DNA of 64,000 bases, from positions 88,863 through 152,862 of the forward strand of contig MU623433.1 of NCBI GenBank assembly GCA_025201765.1. The letters are read 5' to 3'. The position numbers and the translations under genes were made by a program. Source of the DNA: Daldinia sp. FL1419. Its lineage: Eukaryota > Ascomycota > Sordariomycetes > Xylariales > Hypoxylaceae. This document shows, one piece after another, positions 22,632 through 33,184 of this stretch (the first letter of the stretch is position 1; each line of letters starts with the position of its first letter). The notes beneath the pieces were generated by a model. It was not told the origin of the DNA and searched no databases. It saw only the letters and a program-made list of their open reading frames with translations.

Positions 22632-23065
22632 TTATGTTGACATGGTGATCTCGTTATTGGCGGCACTCTCAGTTCGGTAGGAGCCCTGGTTGTCGGTTCT
22701 AAGACCGATGGCGGCCTCGGCCTCTTTCTGAGTATAAGGCTCTTCGCGAAGCTGCTTGACTCTATATCTAGTATTAGTCTAGGCACTTAATACGATATAA
22801 TATCGTCAAATCAAGCACCAAGGGCTACTACGTACCTTCTCTTGTGAGGCTTTCCCTTTCTGTGAACCACGAGGCTCTCCTCCGTTTCGTACCATTTTGC
22901 GCATTCAGTGCAATACCATTTACCCAAGCCGGGCAGATCTTCAGGCGCCTTTAGGTTTTTGTATTGAGCCAGATGTTTCGGCGAGCGGAGGTCTGCTTTG
23001 ATCTGGTCGATGTCCCTCGTCTTGCGACGGGTCTTGGTCAACGTGCGCTTGTTGGTAACACCCAT
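22632..23065 (-). CDS. BUD20: Bud20-type C2H2 zinc finger, pre-60S export factor
   Basis: Small nuclear shuttling protein of the Bud20/ZNF593 family that binds pre-60S ribosomal particles and promotes their export. Two exons on the minus strand, 23065-22836 and 22761-22632, give 119 aa. The basic N-terminus GVTNKRTLTKTRRKTRDIDQ is a likely nuclear signal. The zinc finger is WYCTECAKWYETEESLVVHRKGKPH (C-x2-C-x12-H-x5-H type), followed by KRRVKQLREEPYTQKEAEAA, which is the family signature. The acceptor is ambiguous: CTAG and TATAG lie 6 nt apart, both keep frame, and the second (exon from 22761) gives the canonical KRRVKQL. The ATG at 23065 is the first in frame; the open frame further up starts only at TTG. 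Confidence 0.9.
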
Positions 23066-25465
23066 TATAGGCGGCGACTCCTCCGATGGCAAATTCAAAG
23101 AATAATATTCACGTCTCGAAGGGTTTAGCAGCTAGAATAGTAGTAATTACTTCACATGGATTAGGTAAGTTGAATTGAAGATTTCGTAGGCGTAGAAATT
23201 TTGGTGGGGTTAGAATATTATTAGTCTAAGTTTAGGTGGTGGCGATAGGTGGTCCGGGCGCAGGCTCACTCTTGCGGTTAGTTCTCAAGTTCTTGCCTGG
23301 ACTTTTTACGGTTCAATGTTCCGAGCCCCCGAATATGAACCGGCTCCATCCGCTTCGCAGGCGCCGGGCGAGCGGCATTACAGCGGCAGGTTATTAGTCA
23401 GGTCCATACCGCAATCATGCAAAATTCCTACCTATGGAAAACAAAATATTGGAGAAATATTTAAACGAATTCAACCTTCGGAGTATCGATGCACGGCTGC
23501 GCGGTATTATACGCACCCAAAAATTTCGGCTTAGCGACAAACATATGTGCCATTAAAAATACCCTTATGCCGATGCGCCAGGTTCGAAAGCTCGGTGCCA
23601 AATATTCACCGAGGCAATGCTGCCGTGAGGGTATCTCCCTTGTCCACTAATCCTAGTGGTATCGCCGATTGGCCAACTCAGTCCCACCTGTCTGGTCTCC
23701 AGACTGAGCAAAATTTGTCTCGGCCTGTCGATTTTGACCTGCAGACCTGTAAAAGTGGGCCTTGCTGCATTCGTGAAGCGATTCAGGGCTTTTACACTAC
23801 GGCGTTATTTGGTCTACGATGAAAAAGATACCTGCGGTTATTTTCAAGGTACTTGCGCTCAGGGACGAGGTACATGTCTCTGATTGCTCCAGGCTTTGAT
23901 TTAGTATGTATTTGGTAACTCGCTCAGGTCTGTATTTAGTAAAGACACAAAATTAACACGCATTGAACAATTCAAAGTATAGATTTTCAAGTTGCAGCAA
24001 GGCTACCGCTGACTTGGTAGCTGTCCAAGTGAAGGTTCTGATTTGCGGCGCCTACTACCCTCCAAGTTTGCAGGTATCAGAGGCGAGCAAGGATCAAGTA
24101 GAAGCTAGGTCATAGATCGTCCAACTTCCAATGAGGCTTGAGCTTATGGGAAAACAGGAAAGTCGCACAGATTCACATGTGCCTATCAATTCGAATTCGA
24201 CAAGCTGCTTTGTGGTCTGACTTGTACCTATACTACATTCAATACGCTACTAATCATCCTAATTATTCGTAGAGACGACGTCAAATTGAGTTTTACAGAT
24301 TGAAGATTTATGGTCTGACCAATCCCGTCGATCTGATTGAACGACAGGTTCGTGGGTTTTTTTTTTATGTACCTGGGTACATGTCCATTCTAGTGTATAG
24401 ATCGTGGGCAGAAAAAAGAGTTTGAGCTTGTGAAGATATCCTAAGAAATTGAACTAACAGCCGTTGAAACTTGCAGCTAACCCAACTCATATCCAAGTCC
24501 GGCAGTATTTTACATACATACTTACCTAGGTAGGTACCTACCTACATACCAAATTCAGACACGTTTTCTCTTAGGCCGTTATCCGTGTGGAAGAGTATCC
24601 ATCCCAACTGCTTTCATCCATTTGCATTCCGCGCGTTTTGTGAAAATTTCAGCTTTGTACGATACCTGACCCTAGCGTAATACTTTCCTTCTTATTGCCG
24701 AGAAAAATGCCCCTCGTTTCTAAAAGGCAATCAAATTGGGATAAGTCGAATAGACCTTATTTTCTTGGAACTTTTGTAACAATGACGACCGTCTTATATA
24801 ATTACTAACTATGTACTTGTATCTAATCCAGTATAGTTTAAGTCAAATATGACCGCATATGTAAAGATGATTATAGGAATCCCTGGTTAGCTACCAGTTG
24901 GTACATGTACATACACACATGCGTACCTATGTGTAATCTTCGTTATCGCATGTGGTGGCTTATTCTCATAAAGCAGGGTGAGGTCACAGTTTTCGACTTG
25001 AAGTAATCGGATTTGATATGATTCGCCCATTCAGCCGGGTGATACCATCAATAGTGGAGGTACCTCGTCGTCTTAGCCGAAGTACCCCGATACATCTATA
25101 TCCCTAACAACTCCTAGTCTAGTGGTTAACCAGTGGCTAACCAGTCAGCCAGTAGGCTTTAGCAGCTTCCCTTTACCGCAGTACCGTAACAGTACCGTTG
25201 TACCGGCGGCCAAAGGTAACATCGATCTTTAATCGCAAACCACAAAAACTCTCCACCTTTTCTTCCTCTTTTCCATCACAATCTTTTTTTTCTTTCCTCC
25301 TAAAAGATCCAATTCCTCCTTCTCCCTCCAGGTTACAGAGGCATATTCGTCTCCCTGTTGAATAATATTCCCTCCTCCCATATTCACAGGAGTTGAGCTT
25401 TGGTCTTGATTGTGTGTTACATCTGATCCCATCACAACTTATCCTTAGGACCGCCGGTTGTCAAC
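23066..25465. promoter_or_regulatory. Divergent intergenic region BUD20 / ACO1 (2.4 kb)
   Basis: No supported gene. Several short open frames (for example at 23316-23822) show no family resemblance. Notable are TACCTA/TAGGTA words at 24521-24545, a purine/pyrimidine-asymmetric CT-rich tract at about 25240-25380 just before the aconitase start, typical of strong fungal promoters or 5' UTRs, and CTAGTGGTTAACCAGTGGCTAACCAGT direct words near 25125-25150. Confidence 0.5.
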
Positions 25466-28217
25466 ATGTTGGCCACTCGACAGGTCCTGGGCAATGTTGC
25501 CCGATCGCGGGTCATGTCCAACATGAACATGCGAAGGTGCATGGCCTCAGTCGCCGACTCGGCCCTCGACAAGAAGGTAAGTTAGCCTCTTTTCTCGCAA
25601 AGCTCTCGGAGCTTGCTTGGAGGGGTCATGACGGAAGCTGATATTTCCCTCAAACAACAGGTCAGACAAAACAACTGGGAAGAGGGCAACTTCATCAACT
25701 ACAAGAAGATGTCCGAGAACCTAGCTATTGTCCGAAGCCGGTTGAACCGCCCTTTGACATATGGAGAGAAGGTGTTATACTCCCATCTTGACGACCCACA
25801 CGGACAAGACCTCGAGCGAGGTGTCTCATACCTCAAACTGCGACCCGATCGAGTCGCCTGCCAAGATGCCACCGCGCAGATGGCTATCCTCCAGTTTATG
25901 TCTGCCGGCATGCCTTCTGTGGCAAACCCTACTACTGTACACTGTGATCACCTGATCGAGGCCCAAATTGGCGGAGAGAAGGATCTTGAACGAGCTGTCA
26001 ATATCAACAAGGAAGTCTACGATTTCCTATCCTCGGCATGTGCTAAGTACAACATCGGTTTCTGGAGGCCCGGCTCCGGCATTATTCACCAAATCATCCT
26101 CGAGAACTATGCCTTCCCCGGTGGTCTGCTAATCGGCACTGACTCCCACACACCTAACGCCGGTGGTCTCGGTATGGCTGCCATTGGTGTCGGTGGTGCT
26201 GATGCTGTTGATGTCATGGCCAACCTTCCTTGGGAGCTCAAGGCACCCAAATACATTGGTAAAGTCCCCCGTGCCGTACCGTACCGTCCCTAGTCTCCTT
26301 AAGCTAATACATGCTAGGTGTCAAGCTCACGGGAGCGATGAACGGCTGGACTAGCCCCAAAGGCACGTACCTCGTACCTTCCCCACGTTAATCTTACGCT
26401 AATGAGGCTCTAGATATCATTCTTACGGTAGCGGGTAAGCTCACCGTAAGAGGTGGAACGGGTAATATCGTGGAATACCACGGTCCTGGTCTTAGTAATG
26501 TATCTTGCACAGGCCTCGCAACTATCGCAAATATGGGGTATGGCTTTCCCGGATTGTCCCTTATTTTCTTGAAAATTTTCTGATTTTTCCTGATTTGTTT
26601 TCGAAATATTTATTTCTCTAACCCCCACCTTACCCCTTTCCGCTACCAACCAACGTCTAACTTTGATAATAGTGCTGAAATCGGTGCCACTACTTCTGTA
26701 TTCCCCTTCACTGACCGCATGTACGAGTACTTGAAAGCTACCAAGCGAACTGAAATTGGTGACTTTGCTCGTTCCTACGCCAAGGAGCTACGTGAGGACG
26801 AAGGCGCTGAATATGACCAATTCATTGAGATCAACCTGTCCGAGCTCGAGCCACATATCAACGGTCCCTTCACTCCTGATCTAGCCACCCCGATTTCGAA
26901 GTTTTCCGAAGCTGTCAAAACCAACGGATGGCCTGAGGAGCTTAAGGCTGGTCTGATTGGGTCCTGCACAAACTCTTCTTACGAGGACATGTCCCGAGCT
27001 GCTTCTATTGCCCGGGACGCTATTAACCATGGTTTGAAGGCCAAGTCTGCCTTCTTTGTTACCCCCGGTTCCGAGCAAATCCGCGCCACCATCGCTCGTG
27101 ATGGTCAACTTCAGACTTTCGAAGAATTTGGCGGAATAGTACTGGCCAACGCCTGCGGTCCTTGCATTGGTCAATGGGATCGACGAGACGTCAAGAAGGG
27201 CGAAGCTAACTCCATTATATCCTCTTACAACCGCAACTTCACTGGCCGAAACGACGGTAACCCGGCAACTCACTCCTTTGTTACTTCTCCCGATCTAGTA
27301 GTTGCCCTGTCAATTGCTGGCAACTTACACTTCAACCCCCTAACCGACAAGCTAAAGGATAAGGATGGTAACGAGTTCCTGCTATCTCCCCCCACTGGTG
27401 ACGGTCTTCCTACAAGGGGATACGACCCCGGAAACAATACCTACCAGGCACCTCCGGCTGACCGCGCCTCGGTCAATGTCCAAGTCTCACCATCTTCCGA
27501 CCGTCTCCAAATCCTGCAACCCTTCCAGCCATGGGATGGCAAGGATGCTCTGGACATGCCCATCTTGATTAAGGCGCAGGGAAAGACTACTACTGACCAC
27601 ATCTCTATGGCTGGTCCTTGGCTCAAGTACCGTGGACATCTAGACAACATCTCCAACAATATGTTGATTGGTGCCATCAACGAGGCCAATGGCGAGGCCA
27701 ACAAGGTCAAGAACGCAACTACAGGTGACTGGGATGCCGTCCCTGCTGTGGCCCGTGACTATAAGGCCAAGGGAATCAAGTGGGTTGTTATTGGTGACTG
27801 GAACTACGGTGAGGGAAGCTCCCGAGAGCACGCCGCTCTTGAGCCTCGTCACCTCGGTGGTCTTGCCATCATTACTCGAAGCTTTGCCCGTATTCACGAG
27901 ACCAACTTGAAGAAGCAGGGTATGCTTCCTCTTACATTCGCGGATCCCGCGGACTACGACAAGATCAAGCCTGATGACAGGGTAAGTTTTCTTAACTATG
28001 CATTTATTTGTTTTAATCAGTTTGCTAATTCTCGTGTGCTATTCAGATTGATCTCTTCTGCACAGAGCTTGCTGTCGGCAAGCCTTTAACGATGCGCGTA
28101 CATCCTAAGGATGGAAAGCCTTTCGATGTTAAGCTAAACCAAACATTCAACGAGGCTCAGATCGAATGGTTCAAGAATGGCAGCGCGCTAAACACAATGG
28201 CTAAGCACGCTAAATGA
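25466..28217 (+). CDS. ACO1: Mitochondrial aconitate hydratase
   Basis: Iron-sulfur lyase that interconverts citrate and isocitrate in the TCA cycle, in the mitochondrial matrix. Six exons, 25466-25576, 25661-26258, 26318-26362, 26414-26537, 26673-27981, 28047-28217, give 785 aa, the usual length. The start MLATRQVLGNVARSRVM is a classical presequence ending near RCMAS. Signature stretches include TVHCDHLIEAQ, LIGTDSHTPNAGGLGM, GGTGNIVEYHGPG, LIGSCTNSSYEDM and ANACGPCIGQWDR, which together supply the 4Fe-4S cysteines, plus GEGSSREHAALEPR and RSFARIHETN from the swivel domain. The third intron (26363-26413) has a GC donor (AAAG|GCACGT) with a TCTAG acceptor; only this donor gives the conserved SPKDIILTVAGKLTV. 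Other introns are GT-AG. Confidence 0.96.
26363..26413 (+). other. GC-AG intron in ACO1
   Basis: 51-nt intron with donor AG|GCACGT, branch-like ACGCTAATG, and acceptor CTCTAG. A GT occurs five bases into the proposed intron (GTACCT), but using it shifts the frame and removes the conserved DIIL block. Confidence 0.75.
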
Positions 28218-29794
28218 AAAACTTAAGATATGATGCGCTAAATGAAATCAATAATATTAGGGAGATGCGTGCAGGCGCATTGTGGGGAGGCCTGCTAGAA
28301 TTATAGCAATTGGAGTGTAAGGTAGGAAATTGGGTTGGCTTTACGGATGTCATGTTTTATGGGATCATTATATTTTTAACCCGCCATGATGTTTCGCCAG
28401 CCGGTTCTAGATTTTTTTATAGCTTGTACAAAACGAACTATGATCAAAGAAGTTTAATCATTACATTAACTAACTATTCCGGTTTACTTTCCAATTTACT
28501 TCTGTAGAGGTTCTGATATGCCTATATAAATTCCTATGGTCCTGTTACGAATCGAGGTCCGATTAGGGGTCCGTAAAAGTGGGCCCCGGAACGGGATACG
28601 GTAAGTTGCGTGACTGCGTGACTGCCTTTGGGAGGTCCGTAAAGGCAGGTGCCGCCTCTGCAATGCCACTTTCTATACTGAGCTAGGTGGTTCCGCAGAT
28701 GCGGTCCTTTCCGTAATAATCAATCTAAGCTTATATTAGTACTCAGTATTCCTAGGTATAAGGAGAACCTCTGTTGAGTCTCTCTGACGACTCACTACCT
28801 TGACTTCTCCTAGGGGTATTGTTCACCTCCCAGGGGAAACTAAAAGGGTTTCTTAGTGAAATATACATATGCAATCACGTAATCCCTCGAAGTATACTTG
28901 ATTACCACATCTTATTAGATTTGTTGAACTAAAACGCAAGTTATGAGGCAAGTCACTTTTATTACCAAGTCTATCCGAGAGGAATATGTAATTAAGAGTC
29001 ACGGATGTGGGATGTATAGCATCCCTGTGTGTCAGCCACACACATTCCAATAAGATTAGTCGTGATCATACGCGTCATAATTCTAATAATAACTTATGTG
29101 TATTACTTCCTCGTTGCCATAAGTTTAGAATAGCTTTAATACTAGTAGTTGTGTCTTATGTGAACAGACGCCCGTTTTCAAAGCCATAGTGCAAGTACAG
29201 CCATTACGTTCCCACAAGGCTGACCTTTCAACTTGATTTTTAGTAAATATTCTTTCGAGGGACCAGACGAAGCTTAGTTGATTCAAATTTAATTATATTA
29301 TAATGGACGTAGGTAATTTTAGTAGTGGCTACCTAAATATCTATATAGCTGAATAGTCCAGGTTGGTATTAAACCCTAAGGTGACTGCCCCGTTCTAGTA
29401 AGATAACGGCTGTTGGAATGACAACGACTCTATGATAATAGGTGAGCGTCATATTCAATACAATATCAACACACACCCCATACTAAGAGAAGAACTAGGA
29501 TAGGACATGCGAACATCCGGGGGAGTCTCATGACCCCTACCCCAACAACAGCCCTCCCTGCTATAGCTCGCCGGATAGTCTTCTCGATCGTATCCCACTC
29601 CAATTCAAGCAACGCTGGTACCAGGGGCTAAATAAATGGAGAGTAGTTACAGGGGTATCGGCAATATGTAAAAGGCGCTATGCGCTTTGGCCAGAACCGT
29701 GGGTTGTGTCGTTCAAGCTTGGGAAACCGTCCTAGCCTGGGACCACGCTCAGTACAAAAGACCGTCTCGCAGCAATAGCGGCGCCTGTGTGAAA
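28218..29794. other. Gene-poor region downstream of ACO1
   Basis: No intact gene. A GC-richer stretch at about 28548-28720 opens with TGTTACGAATCGAGGTCC, which resembles the 5' end of a fungal LTR, and contains GTCCGTAAAAGTGGGCC and GTCCGTAAAGGCAGG words. Further on is copy B of the dispersed repeat. A solo LTR remnant is possible, but no target-site duplication was found. Confidence 0.4.
28941..29062. repeat. Dispersed repeat, copy B (partner at 14318-14482)
   Basis: It opens with TTATGAGGCAAGTCACTT and closes with TCAGCCACACACATTCCAAT. It shares a 13-base exact word (TTATGAGGCAAGT) and a 10-base exact word (CAGCCACACA) with copy A. Intervening mismatches are mainly transitions. The spacing between the boxes is about 45 bases shorter than in copy A. 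Confidence 0.5.
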
Positions 29795-31504
29795 TTAGCA
29801 AAATCCAATATTATGATTGCCAATACTACTTACACTCATTATTGCATTCGGACTTGACGGGTAGTTATACGGCTTTGATTTCTCGCTTATTATATGTCGC
29901 CTTTCCTCCTCTTTACGCCCTTCTTCGTGCGTGCCATTTCCATAGGCCTCCATTTGCGCTTCATAGACTACTGCTCTTGGCTCGGTTAATCGTATCAGAG
30001 CCTTCACCTTACAGACGCCAGGAACTTCTAGCTCGGTAGCATATTCTGGGTTGTTGAAAGCATAACGAAAGGATCTCACTATTCGATTTTTCGAGAACCC
30101 CGATTAACGGGATATCATAGTAGGTTCGTTTTGGTGCATTCGTATACGTATACTTTAGGTAGTTCGGATAAATCTTCGATTGATATCACTGCTGTTGCGG
30201 CAATAGAGAGCAAGCGGCATGACGTGGTCCATTCCACTTGCTATTCTTTTTTTATAAGTACCTTTTGTTAAAGCAAAGAAGTCCAACCGAGCGAATCGGG
30301 CAACTTCGTGAGCAACACCTCAAGTATCCAATATAAAAGAGATTGTATTGGAGACCCGCAAGCCTGCTTCTAGTGAAGCTACCAATTGTGAGGTAAGTTA
30401 TGAGGGAGTTGAAGAATCTAGATTGAGATGGGCTCTGCCCATCTCCAATAAGCTATAAGGCTATGAACGAGCCACAGCTACTCATAGGGCTTGAGGTATC
30501 TTAAGGTTGAGATGCGTGTCTTCTCATTTAAGCCTTCTCTCTCAAGCTCAACGGTTGACAGCCCCCTTCTTGACCTGTCGTTCTTGTTGTAGTAGGGTAG
30601 CGAAGTATTCTTTCTCTTCCTTCTCGGACCTAGCTTATCCGGTTAGTATACATGGGAAAATAGACTCGAATTCACCAAGGCGATGCTTAATAGACTTCTG
30701 TATTGCGGCTTCCTTGGCGATTTGAAATTGCTGACCGGCACCGCCTTTCTTTAAAGGATTCCGGTGCTTTAAAAAGAAAAAATGTTGGTTGGCTATAAAA
30801 AATGATACCACTGGATATCCTTGATGGAGAGATCCGGCTCCTAACCCGTTGCCTAGCAAGATATAACATGGCTGGCAACACTGCTAGGACGGTGGTACAA
30901 TGCAAGATAACTCATTAGAAGGCATTCCAATTCGAGTCTCGTGGAACGTTCATCGGTTAGTTAGTTGTCTATTAATCTCGAAGAAAAGCTGCTAGTTGGC
31001 TATCTCCTAAGCTCAACTTTGAAGTCGCAATCCTTCCGATACTCTTCTACCCCTTCTATAGCAGCTTTTGCTTGGATGGTTGCTGGTCGAGTCTCACGTT
31101 ATTGACAAGGGTTCTAATGACTTCTTCGATAGCGTTTATCGGCTTTATTATCCCATCAACTTGGTCATCTTTCCATATAGGGATTCCATTTTCTCCTCAT
31201 GTTTGGTTATCATTGCCTCCATTTTGTCAATAAGCTCGGCATTCTGCAAATCCTGTGCCCACATAAGAGCCTTAAACATTTCCTCCATTCTTTCTTCAAA
31301 ATCGACCTCTCCTTCGGAAAACTCCTTTCCGGAAGCTTCACCAACCTCATTCGATCTCTGCCCCAGGATGACAACCCGGATTAGCACGCGCCAAGAATGA
31401 CAACGTTGGTGCTTTGATGTAGAAAGAGAGAAGAATAAGAAGTTTTGATACTTTCGAGAAGAGGTGGATTGTCGAGTCAAGTTGATGTTATGGGAGGGTT
31501 TCAA
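29795..31504 (-). pseudogene. Relics of coding sequence on the minus strand
   Basis: Several protein-like stretches follow one another on the minus strand in different frames, broken by stops. 31504-31148 is an open frame of 118 codons with a Glu/Met-rich helical part (EVDFEERMEEMFKAL, ELIDKMEAMITKHEEKM) that looks like a coiled coil. Downstream come INAIEEVIRTLVNNVRLDQQ (another frame), GGAGQQFQIAKEAAIQKSIK, EYFATLLQQERQVKKGA, HEVARFARLDFFALTKG, and finally YAFNNPEYATELEVPGVCKV with LTEPRAVVYEAQMEAYG (ends 29795). The family is not recognised. It could be one decayed gene, possibly transposon-derived, or unrelated fragments. The 118-codon part could still be a small gene, but its N-terminal half has no clear coding character. 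Confidence 0.35.
30425..30445. other. Perfect 9-bp hairpin with 3-nt loop
   Basis: GAGATGGGC and GCCCATCTC flank TCT, inside the region of coding relics. Nearby sequence is poor in other structure. Confidence 0.8.
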
Positions 31505-33184
31505 GAGGGACTATAAAAAAGAATGAGGATGATGTGGAGTTGTAGTCAGGTCAATAATAGAGAGATAGTGTTGGAATTGTGTTGATTATTTTTTGATTAT
31601 TTGTTGATGTTGTGGTGTTGTAGGATGACGAAGAGAGAAGAGAAAAGAAAGACTTTGACGGGAGGGGAGAGGGAAATATTTATGCGAGAACAATGACTAC
31701 CAAGTTGGAAGGCACCTGCAACTACCTCGCACCTTCTATCCACCAAGGTTGCTACAAACAACCAGGCAAACAAGAATACAACGGTTACCTGGAGATAAGG
31801 TTAGGTACTAGATGGCTGCTGTAGCTTGTGAATAGGGGGCTTCGTGCATAGGGTATAAACAACCTTGAGGGGGGGGATACCTGCAGGCTTATATCTATAT
31901 GCACCTCTAATGCGAGGCAGCGATGGCTGCCTCTGCTACGAGGTGATAACAGTTGCCTCTTGATTACAAAACGTTGCCTGCTATAACAAGTGACCTTTGT
32001 CACAAGCCCTAATGTTGTAGAGAGATAGCAATGACTCTACCGGCAAGAATGACTATCCCAGGTATCCAGGTAACTAATATGACTACTATGACTACGATGA
32101 CTACGATGACTACGATGATGATGATAGTTTTTGTATCCAGGAATTAGATGTGTGGCCAAGTACCTAGCTACAATGAGACACTACTAGGAGTTAGTGAGAA
32201 TGAGTTAGGTATAGTTGGGGTTTGCGTGATCTCGAATCCGTCATGTTTACGTACCTTTGTGTCTTATTCGAGACTCAACATGTTGGATGCCTGGGCAAGT
32301 TAATTTTAATTACCTCCAAAGTGTAGGGTTGCCATTAGTTGTCCAAAGTTGTGTGACAAGTATTTAGACTGTTAATGTGGGAGTTACATTCTTTAAGAGA
32401 TCTTGGTTCTCCTGAGCTAATTGCAGTGAAGTGCCTAGTATAGGTAGTCTTCGATCGTATTACCTAATGGGTGCGGATTGTAACAAGTCTTGAATTAGAG
32501 CTATCAATCATATAGCCTACAGTATGCCTTGTCAGGGTTCCCATTAATATAACAAGTAACCTAGGAGGTACCTAGGTAGATATTCAGGCATCTTAGCCGG
32601 TTGCCTATATACCGCACTAGCCCTATCCTAAATTCAACTATACTATTGGCAAGTCTTCATCAACTCAAGCTAGAGTCAACTCTTTCGTTCCATCCACTAC
32701 CACCACCATAATACATCCAAGACAGACACAAAGACCCTCTTCATATACAACTTCAGATAATGCAACGAGTCTATTACTAGATCCATAATACAAGATCTAG
32801 CATGTAACTATTTACATCCCCCCTCAGCCAGTATACAGCCGCTGTTCCACATATCTGTCCAACTAGGGATTATTTCCTACTTCTCGCCGAGTATACCTTC
32901 TCTGTAGATACCTTACCGGGGCGCTTGATCTGCCTATCTATAGGTCCATCCATCCCTAGCAAGTAAACGCCGTAATCTACCATGCAGAAATATTGCGCTC
33001 AGACGTTATACTTGGCTCGACCTGACCATACCTCCTCCCCGAACGCTCCATCTCCGCCTGTTTCTACTGTTTTGATGAAAAAGGGAGAGCTAAATTTGTC
33101 GGCATCTCAACGGAAAGTGGTATCATGATAAGAAGTGAGAAAGCCGCAACTAATCTACGTCAAACACATGCTTGCTCAACGCGT
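31505..33184. other. Gene-poor region downstream of SKT5
   Basis: About 1.7 kb with no gene seen. It contains a GACTACGAT nonamer array (32081-32116), TACCTAGGTA words at about 32562-32580, and presumably the SKT5 3' UTR at the right end. Confidence 0.5.
32081..32116. repeat. GACTACKAT nonamer tandem repeat (4 units)
   Basis: One GACTACTAT unit followed by three GACTACGAT units, then a short GAT run. Non-coding microsatellite-like array. Confidence 0.85.

Noticed and set aside
23316..23883. Short open frames between BUD20 and ACO1
   Set aside because: Three overlapping frames of 72-91 codons with no motif and no conserved start; not supported as genes.
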